Part shown: positions 1 to 13,000 of the stretch, piece after piece
How positions within the stretch are numbered: the stretch's first letter is position 1
Layout of the letters: every line of letters starts with the position of its first letter
Notes under the pieces: model-generated
Databases searched by the model: none
What the model was told of the DNA's origin: nothing
The model's input: only the letters and a program-made list of their open reading frames with translations
Position numbers and translations under genes: made by a program
Assembly: GCA_033675265.1 (NCBI GenBank)
Contig: JAUJYZ010000322.1
Location: 1-64,000 of the forward strand
DNA from: Actinostola sp. cb2023
Lineage: Eukaryota; Cnidaria; Anthozoa; Actiniaria; Actinostolidae
DNA length: 64,000 nucleotides
Reading direction: 5' to 3'

Positions 1-18
1 AGCCAAAGACTTCGTCAT
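1..18 (-). CDS. Start of secreted six-cysteine protein, copy 0 (partial, leaves the window)
   Basis: The complement of bases 18-1 reads ATG ACG AAG TCT TTG GCT (MTKSLA). This matches the first codons of the signal peptides of copies 1 and 2 (MIKSLA, MMKSLA). The DNA just upstream (19 to about 230) is nearly identical to the upstream DNA of those copies, TATA box included. Only the first six codons lie in the window, so whether the gene is intact cannot be judged. Confidence 0.7.
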
Positions 19-68
19 GATGATGGATCTCCCCTCGTATTGTACCGAACAACGACGCAGTCGCTGAA

Positions 69-74
69 TTTATA
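69..74 (-). promoter_or_regulatory. TATA box of copy 0
   Basis: The minus strand reads TATAAA about 51 bp upstream of the copy 0 ATG. The same box sits at the same distance before copies 1 (16,751-16,756) and 2 (28,608-28,613), within a closely conserved block. Confidence 0.6.
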
Positions 75-1316
75 AGCCTTTGCAAGTCACCCAGACGGTG
101 TGGGGTAGGGGGTGGTCGTACTGCGTCTTATCAGGACCAGGGTCACTTGCACATAGTGCCCGTGGGGGGAGGGGTGCATCTACATTTGTTATGTTGGTAA
201 AATTGAAGGAATGGTCAACGCTCAGCGTGCGTCCATCGAGTTATGGATGCACGCGGGAGGCTGCTAAGCACGAGAGAAGCGTAAGAGTTGATTTCGATGG
301 ACGCACAGCTGAAGCGTTGACCATTTCTTTTATAACATAGTCGCTGCAAATTCAAATAAAGCAATTTTATTTTCCAATTGATTTCAGAGCGCGCGCTATG
401 CCGATGACGTGAGCGTGCGGCCATTGAGTTTTTTACAATAACTTACAAATTTCTCGCGCGCTGATTGGTTAATTTTCATCATCAATAAGAAGACAGACAG
501 ATAAAAACAATATGGCGCGTACAAAGCTGAAGATCGATGAAGAAAATTTTTATCAATGGACGATTTTCCTTCGTTCCAAGTTGAATTTCTTGAGGAAATT
601 TCACATGAAAAACTCTGCTTGTTACTCGGGCCCTTCCGAAGGAAGCCCGAGTTAGAAAATGCGTTTTTCGGTAGTAGTAGTTTTTATTGGCTAAAGAATG
701 TCGAAAGTATGCGACGTATTTAATCGTATCCGGAGTTTCAGATTACTCAGCAGATAAGAAAAGACAATACGACACACAGGACTCAAGTAGATTATGAATC
801 TTAGTTTTGAAAGCAACATGTCGTTATAATAATCCGTTACTGAGCAGCTTCGTATTATGTCTCTGAAGCTAGAGAGCAAGGGTTTGATTTTTCAGTAGAT
901 TTTGTTTAGATAGCTAATATCGCTTTGCTTGCTGCATGACTGTCGTCACGCGCCGTGAAAACCCGTTTAAAAAGTATCCGGCAATAAAACGAAACACATT
1001 TCTCAGATATATAATGATAGATGTTTATTCGATTCGACGTTTGAAAAATTCAGAAGGAAAAGAAATCGTAGAAATCATACTTCAAAACTTCATCAATTAA
1101 AGCAAAGCTAAACAAGCTCAATGTCCGAAATTTGGGGTCATGCCAAAGTTGTTTTAATAGCCTATTTATATACTTGCACAATACAAAAGCGCATTAATTT
1201 TAGAACCGCGGCACAGCGCTATTTAAAGCAGAATTTCCACGCTGAAAACAAGTCAGTGAACGGCAAAAATACAATCAAAATCAAAACGTCATTAGAGATT
1301 AGGGATCTGTTGAAGA
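75..1316. other. Intergenic DNA, duplicated gene-proximal flank
   Basis: Bases 75-430 repeat the upstream flank of copy 1 (about 16,760-17,070), including a GAGTTATGGATGCACGCGGG block. A CTCGGGC...GCCCGAG hairpin lies near 625-650. The rest to 1,316 is AT-rich with only short chance open frames. No gene is supported. Confidence 0.5.
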
Positions 1317-2492
1317 AGAAGACGCTCAATGAGCGTATAGTCGGGTATTTAATATGACAATGAGAGTTGCGTGACGAGAAACAATTCGTGTCAAATAGTT
1401 ATTGTTCGCTCAGGGCAGATACTGAGATATTGCTAAGTCATCGTATTCGACGACTAGAAGTGAAAGAAGCAGCTGACCTGTGCAGAAGTGAAATTATGTT
1501 GTATTCAAGGCAAGCCATCCATCCGTTTCCTCTTAAATACGCTCTCACATACAAACGCATACGCCGATTCGTGTGGGCCCACACCAAAAGATGTTGAGCG
1601 TTTTCGACAGGGCCTTTACATGAACTCATCAAAAGGAAATCAATTGAACTCAAAGTCCAAAGGTAATCAAATGAACTCAAGCTCAAAAGCAAATCAAATG
1701 AACTCAAGAACTATAATACAAATGAACTCTAATGTTGACTTAAATGTGAACTCAACTGAGTACTGCCTAGCCAAGCATGTATACCACAACTTGAAGCCAG
1801 ATGTACTGATTCAGAAGTGTGATTCCAACATGGACAATTAAATCCAAAGGTGAGAAAACAACTTTGAAATGGCATCAAGAAGAACACAAATCTGAGGCGA
1901 AAATGAAGTCAATCCTTGTTTACATTCTGTTTATATTTTTTATTGTGTTAATGCTGTTAAAAATAGTATTTTTCTATATCAAAGAGAGAGTTTTAACGGA
2001 GTGCATATACCGTCGTTATCACCTTCATACCGTCATGGCCAACGATCGAGGTGAACAAGCAAGTTTGACTGAAAATAGACTAAGTGCTATAGATACCTTT
2101 GTAAATATATCTGAAGCCAGTGTACAAGTTAAGCTGAATGTCAATAATCATGAATTGAATACAATAAACAATGTAAGATCTCGCTATGCCATGTTTGTTG
2201 CTTGTGATAGTACGTCCACGCTTAGTAGTAAAATACACCGCCATGCTCATCGTGATCGAGAGCCAAGCAGAATTTCTTTCAAAAGCTTGACGTCTATTTT
2301 CCGAAAAACTGTCAATCACTGTCAGCTCCCTCCTCACGCAACTGACACTGTTCTTGTTATCTATGCACACCAAAAAATAGATATAAATATGCTTTTTCTT
2401 CAACCAACTGGCATTCATTTTCAGGTTCTTCCGCGGGCAACTGACATTTTCCTTTTCATAATGCCCGAGTGAACGCTCATTGAGCGTCTTGT
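1317..2492. mobile_element. Non-autonomous element bounded by ACGCTCAATGAGCGT palindromes
   Basis: The block lies between inverted ends. The left end carries the 15-bp palindrome at 1,322-1,336, followed by a TCGGGTATT-like stretch and AGTTGCGTGACGAG. The right end carries the palindrome at 2,473-2,487, preceded by the complementary GCCCGAGTGA and a related CAACTGACA stretch. The interior has several imperfect AATCAAATGAACTCAA repeats (1,620-1,735). Related ends recur at 3,343, 19,373 and 21,607. The transposon superfamily is not clear and no transposase is visible. Confidence 0.45.
1819..2472 (+). CDS. Uncertain 217-aa open frame with one membrane segment, inside the element
   Basis: The frame ends at the element's right palindrome. 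It contains one very hydrophobic segment at about residues 31-54 (ILVYILFIFFIVLMLLKIVF), followed by a polar region with scattered Cys and His and no recognisable domain. Its tail is encoded by the repetitive GTCAGT/CAACTGAC subterminal repeats, which argues that at least that part is not a protein. It may be chance. No function is proposed. Confidence 0.15.
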   Translation: MIPTWTIKSKGEKTTLKWHQEEHKSEAKMKSILVYILFIFFIVLMLLKIVFFYIKERVLTECIYRRYHLHTVMANDRGEQASLTENRLSAIDTFVNISEASVQVKLNVNNHELNTINNVRSRYAMFVACDSTSTLSSKIHRHAHRDREPSRISFKSLTSIFRKTVNHCQLPPHATDTVLVIYAHQKIDINMLFLQPTGIHFQVLPRATDIFLFIMPE

Positions 2493-2785
2493 CTCTGGAG
2501 GAAGTTGAGTCCGAACAGAAAGTAAATGATAGCGTTCGCTTTGCGACACTAAATGACTACGAACTGCACGAAATAGTCAAGAAATTCGTAAGAGAAATAC
2601 AAGATGGTGTGTTAACATGTTTGAATGATTTTTGTTATTGTAAAAAAAAAATTGACATCGGCTGTCGCCTCGTGAATCCACACTACTTTGACAATGTTAT
2701 GACGAAATTTATCGTCAATAAGAGGACGACAGACGCATAAAAAAGTGATGTCAATTTGTTAAATGGATGCACGCTCGCGCATCGA

Positions 2786-3310
2786 AATAAGAGAAAATTT
2801 CGGATTTATATTTACAATTTCACGGCCGGAATTCTCATGATTTTTAAAACTCCTTCCATTTTAGAAAACAAATCCTGTATCATGCCTGACGCATGGTATA
2901 CATGACGTCATTCACCCCTCCCCCCACGGGTATCCGAGACTATCAAAACCAACCCCACCCCCACCGGGCTTTCTACTGACACCCCCCTGTAGCAACTATC
3001 GCGTTTTTCAAAACTGCATTGTCATTGTTTATGTCAAAGGCCAACACGTACATAAACACGATATGATACCACTGACAAGCCCAGAGTCCAGAGTCCAGAT
3101 AGAAGTGAACCCATGGGTCGGGACAACTTTGGGAACTTATTACGATGCCGCTGAAGTACATTGCGAATACAGCCGCTTTTTGGCGCTCATGACATCTCGT
3201 GTTGTAAATCTGATACAACACAGCCGCTCACGTTGTGTACACTACTTCCAAACGGCCTGAGTTTGTTGATTCGGCAATCAAAATTATTGTAGAACATGAT
3301 TACTCGGGCC
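2786..3310. repeat. Dispersed repeat, copy A
   Basis: This starts near GAAATAAGAGAAAATTTCGG and includes a CACCCCTCCCCCCACGGGTA block and CCACCCCCACCGGGCTTTCT. Related copies are at about 18,050-18,655 and 29,295-29,680 in the same orientation. Each lies in a spacer of the tandem array, so the repeat was either present before the block duplications or is a young family. No coding frame is shared by the copies. Confidence 0.6.
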
Positions 3311-4057
3311 CAGGCCTAAGGCCGAGCCGTGTCTATAACAAGACGCTCAATGAGCGTACACTCGGGCTTATGACAAGGACAATGTCAGTTGCGTGAGGAG
3401 AGACCTGACAATGACTGACAGTTGCGTGACGAGGGAGACTATGTAACTGTATACATGTATGTGTCGAGTTCATTTGATTTGCCTTTAAATTTGACTTTGA
3501 GTTCATTTGATTACCTTTTGACTTTGAGTTCAATTGATTTGATTTTGATGAGTTCGTGTAAAGGCCCCCTCTCTAGCTTCAGATCCCGAAACGTCGAGTT
3601 TGGAATCGAGTTCGAGTTCGGGTTCGAGTTACGGTTCGAACGTCGATTAAAACAAGGACATCTTCTTCAATACAATATCATTTCTCTGACGTCATGACAA
3701 TCAGTGACAGTTGAGTGACGAGGGAGACCATGTGGCGGGTGCGGTATGTACATGATACGTCTTGAGGTTGCATAGGTCAGATGGTTCCGCCCTCACGTTT
3801 GTTTTTGTTAAATATATTTTAAGCGAGCTTCTAGTCCTTCTACCACTTCTAGTCATTGAACGATGAACTAGAATCCTGACCTTTTAATAGCTTGAAGATC
3901 TACAGCTGCTTTCAAAACTAAGATTCAAATCTACTTGAGTCCTTCCTGTGTGTCGTTTGTTTTTTTCTTATCTGCTGAGTAATCTTGAAACTCGATACGA
4001 TTAAATACGTCGCATACTTTCGTCATTCTTTAGCCGAACAAAACTACGACGACGACG

Positions 4058-4116
<59 letters not shown>

Positions 4117-4140
4117 CGAAAAACGAATTTTATAACTCGG
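3311..4140. repeat. Composite hairpin repeat with ACT microsatellite
   Basis: This contains the ACGCTCAATGAGCGT palindrome at 3,343-3,357, AGTTGCGTGACGAGGGAGA-type motifs, a GAGTTCGAGTTCGGGTTCGA stretch and, at 4,044-4,116, an uninterrupted (ACT)n run of about 24 units. The segment recurs inverted at about 20,830-21,625. The long poly-Tyr, poly-Val and similar frames here are shadows of the microsatellite. Confidence 0.6.
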
Positions 4141-4720
4141 GCTTCCTTCGGAAGAGCCCGAGTAATTACAGTTGGTATTTTTTTTTTGTTTTTTGTTGTT
4201 GTTCATCGGAGTCATGAATCTGCAATCGAGTGGTACTGGGAACGAGACCACGAGACTTATCAACACGCATCTCAACACGACGACCTCTTTCTTCGACTGA
4301 GTCTGGCTGGAAAAGAGGGGACTGTTAACAGTCTATCGCAAACCCACAAGAAAGATTACAATAAAGCACAAACCAATCAGGGTAGCACCTGAGGGGCAAA
4401 AATCTAAATCTATTCTCGTCTATATTTAGATTGAAACAAGACGCTCTAGTAGCGTGAAGTCGGGCTATTAACGTTTTTACTGATATACTGTAAAGTTCCG
4501 AAAGTTAGCCTCCTCCGCAGGCTAGTCTATAGCTCGGAATACTGAATATTGGTCCACAGGCCGGCCATACCAAACGCTATGACAATGACAATGACAGTTG
4601 CGTGACGAGGGAGACTGTTTGTCGGTGAGTCATAGAAAAACATCTCCAATCAGACGTATTTGGATCGTATTTGGTACGTCTTGAGGTTGCATCGGGTCAG
4701 ATGGTTCTGATAACTTCCAT
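4141..4720. repeat. Dispersed repeat shared with 18,660-19,150
   Basis: The segments around ATCGGAGTCATGAATCTGCA, AACAAGACGCTCTAGTAGCG and CAGACGTATTTGG align closely with 18,680-19,150 in the same orientation. This is part of the spacer shared between the gene copies. Confidence 0.55.
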
Positions 4721-4990
4721 CGTTTGTTTTGTTTAAGATATTTAGCTTACAAAGGCTTCAATAGCACTATACACGTACTGAAGTAATTCTATGCTCAAAC
4801 GGGTCAAATATTTCGCTCTTGTTTATGTTGGTGCCCATGCGTCTCTCATTATGAACTTCATTTCACTGAGAACGCAATTGCACCAGGGCACGAACAGAGT
4901 GACTAGCTCTGAGACTAGTGTTCAGTCTCAACGATAGCCAGAAAAGTGTATGCGTTGTTCGTGACTCGTTACCGAGATAACTACTTTCCC

Positions 4991-5351
4991 CACAGGCAGC
5001 CCAAGCAGTATACTTGTGGGTGATTTTAGAGTATTTTTTAAAATGTTTCGAAATGTAAAAATATTGCTCAATAAACTGACATTCACCTTTATTTACATTT
5101 ATTTTGTGTTTATTTGACGTTCCGGAGTCTTTTAGTGGTATTTTTAGCCCTCTGATCCCTCAAGTCATTTTTCTTACGTGGAGGGATCAGAGGGCTAAAA
5201 ATACCACTAAAAGACTCCGGAACGTCAAATAAACACAAAATAAATGTAAATAAAGGTGAATGTCAGTTTATTGAGCAATATTTTTACATTTCGAAACATT
5301 TTAAAAAATACTCTAAAATCACCCACAAGTATACTGCTTGGGCTGCCTGTG
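4991..5351. mobile_element. Fold-back MITE, CACAGGCAG family, complete
   Basis: Two arms of about 172 bp (4,991-5,163 and 5,180-5,351) are almost perfect inverted copies around a short loop. The ends read CACAGGCAGCCCAAGCAG and its complement. It is flanked by CTTTCCC on both sides (4,984-4,990 and 5,352-5,358), a 7-bp target duplication. Relatives are at 56,625-56,904 (shortened centre) and 42,625-42,796 (left arm only). Confidence 0.8.
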
Positions 5352-5358
5352 CTTTCCC

Positions 5359-6758
5359 ATTAAGCATTCGGTTGCCTTTCGGACTAGATTTCATTACCGA
5401 ATTTAAGACTCGATGTTTCTTTGAAAGTCTACGGAGAATTGCCGTGGTCTTGATAAGAAGACTAACATTACATTCTATGTTCAAATTGTAGTCAGAGGGT
5501 CTGGGCTTTTTTAACATTTTTAACAGATGCAGAAAAGTATTCTTTTCATTTATCAAAATGCTTTTTGGATTAGAATTCGTGGTTGCGGCTGTCAAAAACA
5601 CATCAGCTGCTTTTGAATTATTTTGTACCAAAATGTTCAAACGCCCTTTCACACAAAATATAGTTGTATGATTTTGTCCCTCGTTTATAACTATATTATT
5701 TCAATACAACTAGATAGCTTGTAGCTTTTACCATCTAACAAGATAAGCTTGATACAGTATACCAAATTGTAACAATATTGAACCTATGGTTTTCCTCGTG
5801 AAAGCAGTATTTGTTTAGCCGTTCAAATGTATAATCTCTATATTATGTTAGCCAATCAGAAACCATTAAGAGACTGAATGATGTGGATTTCCACGCGTAA
5901 TCAGCTCTAAGTCGCTATAAATATAGCTACATCTCAACTTGTACAACAGTTGGAGTTAGAATTGGAAAGAGCACGAACGGTACCACATTAATTTACCAAG
6001 AGAAAACCTTCCTAACATATCTAGAGGCGAACTACAGGCGGCGGTAAGGAGTAAATTGGAAAGCGGTGGGGGAACAAAGGGGGGTATAATAGGGGCGGGA
6101 CTTTTTCGCAGAGTAGTCTTTGTCAAGTAAATGTTTAGGTGTTAATCAGTGAGACTTATGTATTCCAGTGGAGTGGCGTTGGAGCCTTTATAGCTAATAA
6201 CTACCCTTGCAACTTTCATTGAACATTTTACCTACGCACTAACTTACGTCTTCACCGGTTGTGCAGAGTTTATGATTAATTAGCCTGGTCACTAAGCACA
6301 CCCAGCAATCAGGACCTTGTCTGTGAACTTGACCGTCAAGCCTACGCGACCAGAGTATGTTGCTTGTGTTTATGCTTATGTCGCTAGTGTAAACCAGGCT
6401 TAACGGTGCTTGTCTTTTGTCACACCTATTGCATAAATGGTGTCCTGAGTCTGCGTATGTTGCTTGTGCTTATGTCGCTAGTGTAAACAGTTAACGGTGC
6501 TTGTCTTTTGTCACACCTATTGCATAAATGGTGTCCCGAGTCTGCGTATGTTGCTTGTGCTTATGCTTATGTCGCTAGTGTAAACCAGGCTTAACGGTGC
6601 TTGTCTTTTGTCACACCTATTGCATAAATGGTGTCCCGAGTCTGCGTATGTTGCTTGTGCTTATGCTTATGTCGCTAGTGTAAACCAGGCTTATTGTTAT
6701 TATAAGAGAGCTAATTGATTAAAATAAAACAAATTCTAATTCAGTTTGAATTCCGATC
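5359..6758. other. Intergenic DNA with about 100-bp tandem repeats
   Basis: Bases 6,105-6,290 repeat 19,466-19,660. From about 6,350 to 6,690 a unit of about 100 bp containing CTTGTCTTTTGTCACACCTA and ATGTCGCTAGTGTAAACCAG is repeated about three times. The same unit recurs at 23,090-24,060 downstream of copy 2. No gene is seen. The 122-aa frame at 5,284-5,652 overlaps the fold-back arm and has no recognisable domain. Confidence 0.5.
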
Positions 6759-6764
6759 TTTATT
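6759..6764 (-). terminator. Poly(A) signal of copy 1
   Basis: AATAAA on the minus strand, about 240 bp past the copy 1 stop codon. Copy 2 has the same signal in the same context at 24,121-24,126. Confidence 0.55.
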
Positions 6765-7002
6765 CAGTATATTTTAAAATGACAAACGACAAGCCCCCTT
6801 CAATTTTGCAAAATGAATTAAATATACCCCCCAACCTAGATATTCCCATAAGCCTTTGTAATCAAGTCCGTGCAGCTTTAAAAAGGTCTGGGTACTAATT
6901 CGTTCCCAGGCGAACACATTGACAAAGTACGCGCCAATAAAATCAAACTGGAGAGACTGGAAACTAGTGATACCACAGGGTGACCATCCAAGGTTTAGAT
7001 CA

Positions 7003-10000
7003 CTAAAGACATAGATTGAAGTAGTAACGACCCATGCTCACGTGTTGAGTGCTCAGCCTTGTTGTTGTTTCTTTAAGACACGTGGGTAACGTCTTCTCAT
7101 CGAAAAAATACTGAAAAAATAATAATGTTATTAAAATCGTTTGTAAGTAAGTCAGTGTGTGAGTGAGTAAATCAGTTAGTGAGACAGTGAGTCAATCAGT
7201 GCGTGAGTGAGTGAGTGAAGAAGTCAGTCGGTTAGTGAGACAGTCAGCCAGGGAGTCAGTCAATGAGTGAGACAGTGAGTAAGTCAGTTAGTTAGTCAGT
7301 CAGTCAGTGAGTGCGCGCGTGAGACAGTCAGTCAGTGCGCGCGTGAGTCAGTCAGTCAGTGCGTGCGTGAGACAGTCAGTCAGTGCGCGCGTGAGACAGT
7401 CAGTGCGCTCGTGAGACAGACAGTCAGTCAGTGCGTGCGTGAGACAGTCAGTGAGTGTGCGCGCGAGACAGTCAGTCAGTGAGCGCGCGCGTGAGACAGT
7501 CAGTCAGTGCGTGCGTAAGACAGTCAGTAAGTCAGTGCGCGCGTGAGAGAGTCAGTGAGCGCGTGAGACAGTCAGTCAGTGCGCGCGTGAGACAGTCAGT
7601 CAGTGCGCGCGTGAGACAGTCAGTCAGTGCGTGCGTGAGACAGTCAGTCAGTGCGCGCGTGAGACAGTCAGTGCGCGCGTGAGACAGTCAGTCAGTGCGC
7701 GCGTGAGACAGTCAGTGCGCGCGTGAGACAGTGAGTGAGTGAGTGCGCGCGTAAACAGTCAGTGAGTGAGTGCGCGCGTGTCAGTGAGAGTCAGTCAGTC
7801 AGTCAGTGAGAGATCGTCAATCAGACAGGTTAGAGAGACATAATTACCCCGAATCTGTCGGACGTTGGGTGTTCGTATCGTGGGCTCTTCAGGTCACCGT
7901 TAGTGTTCCATCCAAAGCCCTCTAGTCTGTTGCGGTTGTACATGATGAAGACGGGGTAGAAGTCTTTACAGTTCATGTTTTTGGAGATGTCGTACCAGTA
8001 GTGCTGACCTGGAAAGTAGGAGTGACAACGTGAGGATAAACCTTATTTGACTCGTCACAGTTGATTCATAAAGAATCGAGCCGCGCACCTCTCGCATAGT
8101 AGGTCGCGCACTAAGCAACTTAGCCGTCCTTGCTCCATGATGATGATGATACTAATGATGTCGTTGGTGATTCTGATGGAGGTGGTGGTCAGCATTTAAT
8201 TAGATTATTTATATTGTACGTTCGTATTTTGAACGAGCTTCGCGCTCTTGGACGACACGTGTCAAAATAAACTATTGTTGTTGTTGTTATACTAATGATG
8301 ATACTGATGATGATTATGATGGTGATGATGTTGGTGATTCTGATGGTGATGATACTAATGACGTTGGTGATTCTGATGATACTGATGATGATGATGATCA
8401 TAATTAACCTACCCATCAAAGGAAAGCACCGTCCTACAACCCACTTGGTTCCAGCAAGGTCCTCTTCCTTGTAGGGGATTTCTATTGTGCCATTTGTCGC
8501 ACCATTCAAGATAACGAGCCTGTCCCCATATGACTCGCTTCTCTGGGCCCTTCTACATATGGTGCTTGGGTCCCTAAAATAGGCGGTCATGACGTACATG
8601 TTTCCTTCTTGGACCCAGGGCGCTTTTTTCACTCCTACTTTAGACTTTGGCACCTTATTTGGAATTAACATTGAACTTAATGAATAAGTTGCAAGTCACC
8701 AGGCCTACACATTCTCAAATATGTAGAATTCATAGTCATTTAACTTGTGATCACATACTGATACGCAAGATGCAAGTGAGCGAAGGCCTATGGATGAATG
8801 GATGGATGGATGGATGGATGGATGGATGGATGGATGGATGGATGGATGAATGAATGAATGAACGAATTAATGGATGGATGAATGAACGAACGAATGAATG
8901 AACGAACGAATTAATGGATGGATGAATGAACGAACGAATGAATGAACGAACGAATTAATGGATGAATGAATGAATGAATGAACGAACGAATTAATGGATG
9001 AATGAATGAACGAACGAATTAATGGATGGATGAATGAATGAATGAATGAATGAATGAATGAACGAACGAATTAATGGATGGATGAATGAACGAACGAATG
9101 AATGAACGAACGAATTAATGGATGGATGAATGAACGAACGAATGAATGAACGAACGAACGAATTAATGGATGAATGAACGAACGAATGAATGAACGAACG
9201 AATTAATGGATGAATGAATGAACGAACGAATTAATTAATGGATGAATTAAGCTTAATGGATGGATGAATGGATAGATAAAAGGGCACATATTTTATCCAA
9301 TATGCGAAGAGACATCCTTACCCCCATCTGTATTCCAGCTACTTGTCCATTTGCGCCAAACAACAACATGACAGCGGTGTCTCCATTCAGAACGTAACGA
9401 TTTCCGGCGAAGTAGTTTTTACCTGCATGACGTCATAGACGGTAAAATTACGTCACATATTGATTGTACAATATCCGTGGTATACGACCTTAGCAGAACA
9501 ATACTGCAATCTGATTGGATATGAATAATAAATACAGAATATACACATAGTATTATTTGTTTGATATGGAAAATGTACTGAAGTAAGTTAAAGAGGTGTT
9601 GAGATTAGAAATCATCGCGCAACATCCTTACTCCCCTGGGGGGGAACCCCGTGGGAGCCTCCTGATCACGAGTCACTGCAGCGCTTGACACAAGGTCAAA
9701 TCTGTACGTGATTGGTCAAAGGCAACAGACTAATATACGACTAGAATTCGTGAAGTATGTAACTCACTCGATCGAGAGAAAACCCGTGAAAACGACATGG
9801 ATTAAGTGCTTTCGTTTGTGGTTTCTTTAGTCAGTTTTTGGTTCAGTAAACTTTTGCGCTTGTTTAGAGTTTGTGTAACTTGTGATAATATCACATATCC
9901 TGACGCTGTAGCGCTGATCCTAATGCTAACCATAACAATGCATTGATATGTGGTGATTCAGCGATCCACCGAGACTCTTCAGTGATACACGTGGTGAAGA

Positions 10001-13000
10001 GAAAAATCAGTCTCTCCTCTCCTAAACTAAACTAAACTAAACTAAACTAAACTAAACTAAACTAAACTAAACTAAACTAAACTAAACTAAACTAAACTAA
10101 ACTAAACTAAAAACTAAACTAAACTAAACTAAACTGAACTAAAACTAAACTAAACTGAACTGAACTAAACTGAACTGAACTGAAAACTGAACTGAACTGA
10201 ACTGAACTGAACTGAACTGACTGAACTGAACTGAACTGAACTGAACTGAAACTGAACTGAACTGAACTGAACTGAACTGAACTGAACTGAACTGAACTGA
10301 ACTGAACTGAAACTGAACTGAACTGAACTGAACTGAACTGAACTGAACTGAACTGAACTGAACTGAACTGAACTGAACTGAAACTGAACTGAACTGAACT
10401 GAAACTGAACTGAACTGAACTGAACTGAACTGAACTGAACTGAACTGAACTGAACTGAACTGAACTGAACTGAACTGAACTGAACTGAACTGAACTGAAC
10501 TGAACTGAACTGAACTGAACTGAACTGAACTGAACTGAACTGAACTGACTGAACTGAACTGAACTGAACTGAACTGAACTGAACTGAACTGAACTGAACT
10601 GAACTGAACTGAACTGAACTGAACTGAACTGAACTGAACTGAACTGAACTGAACTGAACTGAACTGAACTGAAACTGAACTGAACTGAACTGAACTGAAC
10701 TGAACTGAACTGAACTGAACTGAACTGAACTGAACTGACTGAACTGAACTGAACTGAACTGAACTGAACTGACTGAACTGAACTGAACTGAACTGAACTG
10801 AACTGACTGAACTGAACTGAACTGAACTGAACTGAACTGAACTGAACTGAACTGAACTGAACTGAACTGAACTGAACTGAACTGAACTGAACTGAACTGA
10901 ACTGAACTGAACTGAACTGAACTGAACTGAACTGAACTGAACTGAACTGAACTGAACTGAACTGAACTGAACTGAACTGAACTGAACTGAACTGAACTGA
11001 ACTGAACTGAACTGAACTGAACTGAACTGAACTGAACTGAACTGAACTGAACTGAACTGAACTGAACTGAACTGAACTGAACTGAACTGACTGAACTGAA
11101 CTGAACTGAAACTGAACTGAACTGAACTGAACTGAACTGAACTGAACTGAACTGAACTGAACTGAACTGAACTGAACTGAACTGAACTGAACTGAACTGA
11201 ACTGAACTGAACTGAACTGAACTGAACTGAACTGAACTGAACTGAACTGAACTGAACTGAACTGAACTGAACTGAACTGAACTGAACTGAACTGAACTGA
11301 ACTGAACTGAACTGAACTGAACTGAACTGAACTGAACTGAACTGAACTGAACTGAACTGAACTGAACTGAACTGAACTGAACTGAACTGAACTGAACTGA
11401 ACTGAACTGAACTGAACTGAACTGACTGAACTGAACTGAACTGAACTGAACTGAACTGAACTGAAACTGAACTGAACTGAACTGAACTGAACTGAACTGA
11501 ACTGAACTGAACTGAACTGAACTGAACTGAACTGAACTGAACTGAACTGAACTGAACTGAACTGAACTGAACTGAACTGAACTGAACTGAACTGAACTGA
11601 ACTGAACTGAACTGAACTGAACTGAACTGAACTGAACTGAACTGAACTGAACTGAACTGAACTGAACTGAACTGAACTGAACTGAACTGAACTGAACTGA
11701 ACTGAACTGAACTGAACTGAACTGAACTGAACTGAACTGAACTGAACTGAACTGAACTGAACTGAACTGAACTGAACTGAACTGAACTGAACTGAACTGA
11801 ACTGAACTGAACTGAACTGAACTGAACTGAACTGAACTGAACTGAACTGAACTGAACTGAACTGAACTGAACTGAACTGAACTGAACTGAACTGAACTGA
11901 ACTGAACTGAACTGAACTGAACTGAACTGAACTGAACTGAACTGAACTGAACTGAACTGAACTGAACTGAACTGAACTGAACTGAAACTGAACTGAACTG
12001 AACTGAACTGAACTGAACTGAACTGAACTGAACTGAACTGAACTGAACTGAACTGAACTGAACTGAACTGAACTGAACTGAACTGAACTGAACTGAACTG
12101 AACTGAACTGAACTGAACTGAACTGAACTGAACTGAACTGAACTGAACTGAACTGAACTGAACTGAACTGAACTGAACTGAACTGAACTGAACTGAACTG
12201 AACTGAACTGAACTGAACTGAACTGAACTGAACTGAACTGAACTGAACTGAACTGAACTGAACTGAACTGAACTGAACTGAACTGAACTGAACTGAACTG
12301 AACTGAACTGAACTGAACTGAACTGAACTGAACTGAACTGAACTGAACTGAACTGAACTGAACTGAAACTGAACTGAACTGAACTGAACTGAACTGAACT
12401 GAACTGAACTGAACTGAACTGAACTGAACTGAACTGAACTGAACTGAACTGAACTGAACTGAACTGAACTGAACTGAACTGAACTGAACTGAACTGAACT
12501 GAACTGAACTGAACTGAACTGAACTGAACTGAACTGAACTGAACTGAACTGAACTGAACTGAACTGAACTGAACTGAACTGAACTGAACTGAACTGAACT
12601 GAACTGAACTGAACTGAACTGAACTGAAACTGAACTGAACTGAACTGAACTGAACTGAACTGAACTGAACTGAACTGAACTGAACTGAACTGAACTGAAA
12701 CTGAACTGAACTGAACTGAACTGAACTGAACTGAACTGAACTGAACTGAACTGAAACTGAACTGAAACTGAACTGAACTGAACTGAACTGAACTGACTGA
12801 ACTGAACTGAACTGAACTGAACTGAACTGAACTGAACTGAACTGAACTGAACTGAACTGAACTGAACTGAACTGAACTGAACTGAACTGAACTGAACTGA
12901 ACTGAACTGAACTGAACTGAACTGAACTGAACTGAACTGAACTGAACTGAACTGAACTGAACTGAACTGAACTGAACTGAACTGAACTGAACTGAACTGA

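Noticed and set aside
4030..4278. Poly-Val, poly-Tyr and poly-Asp frames
   Set aside because: Translations of an (ACT)n microsatellite.
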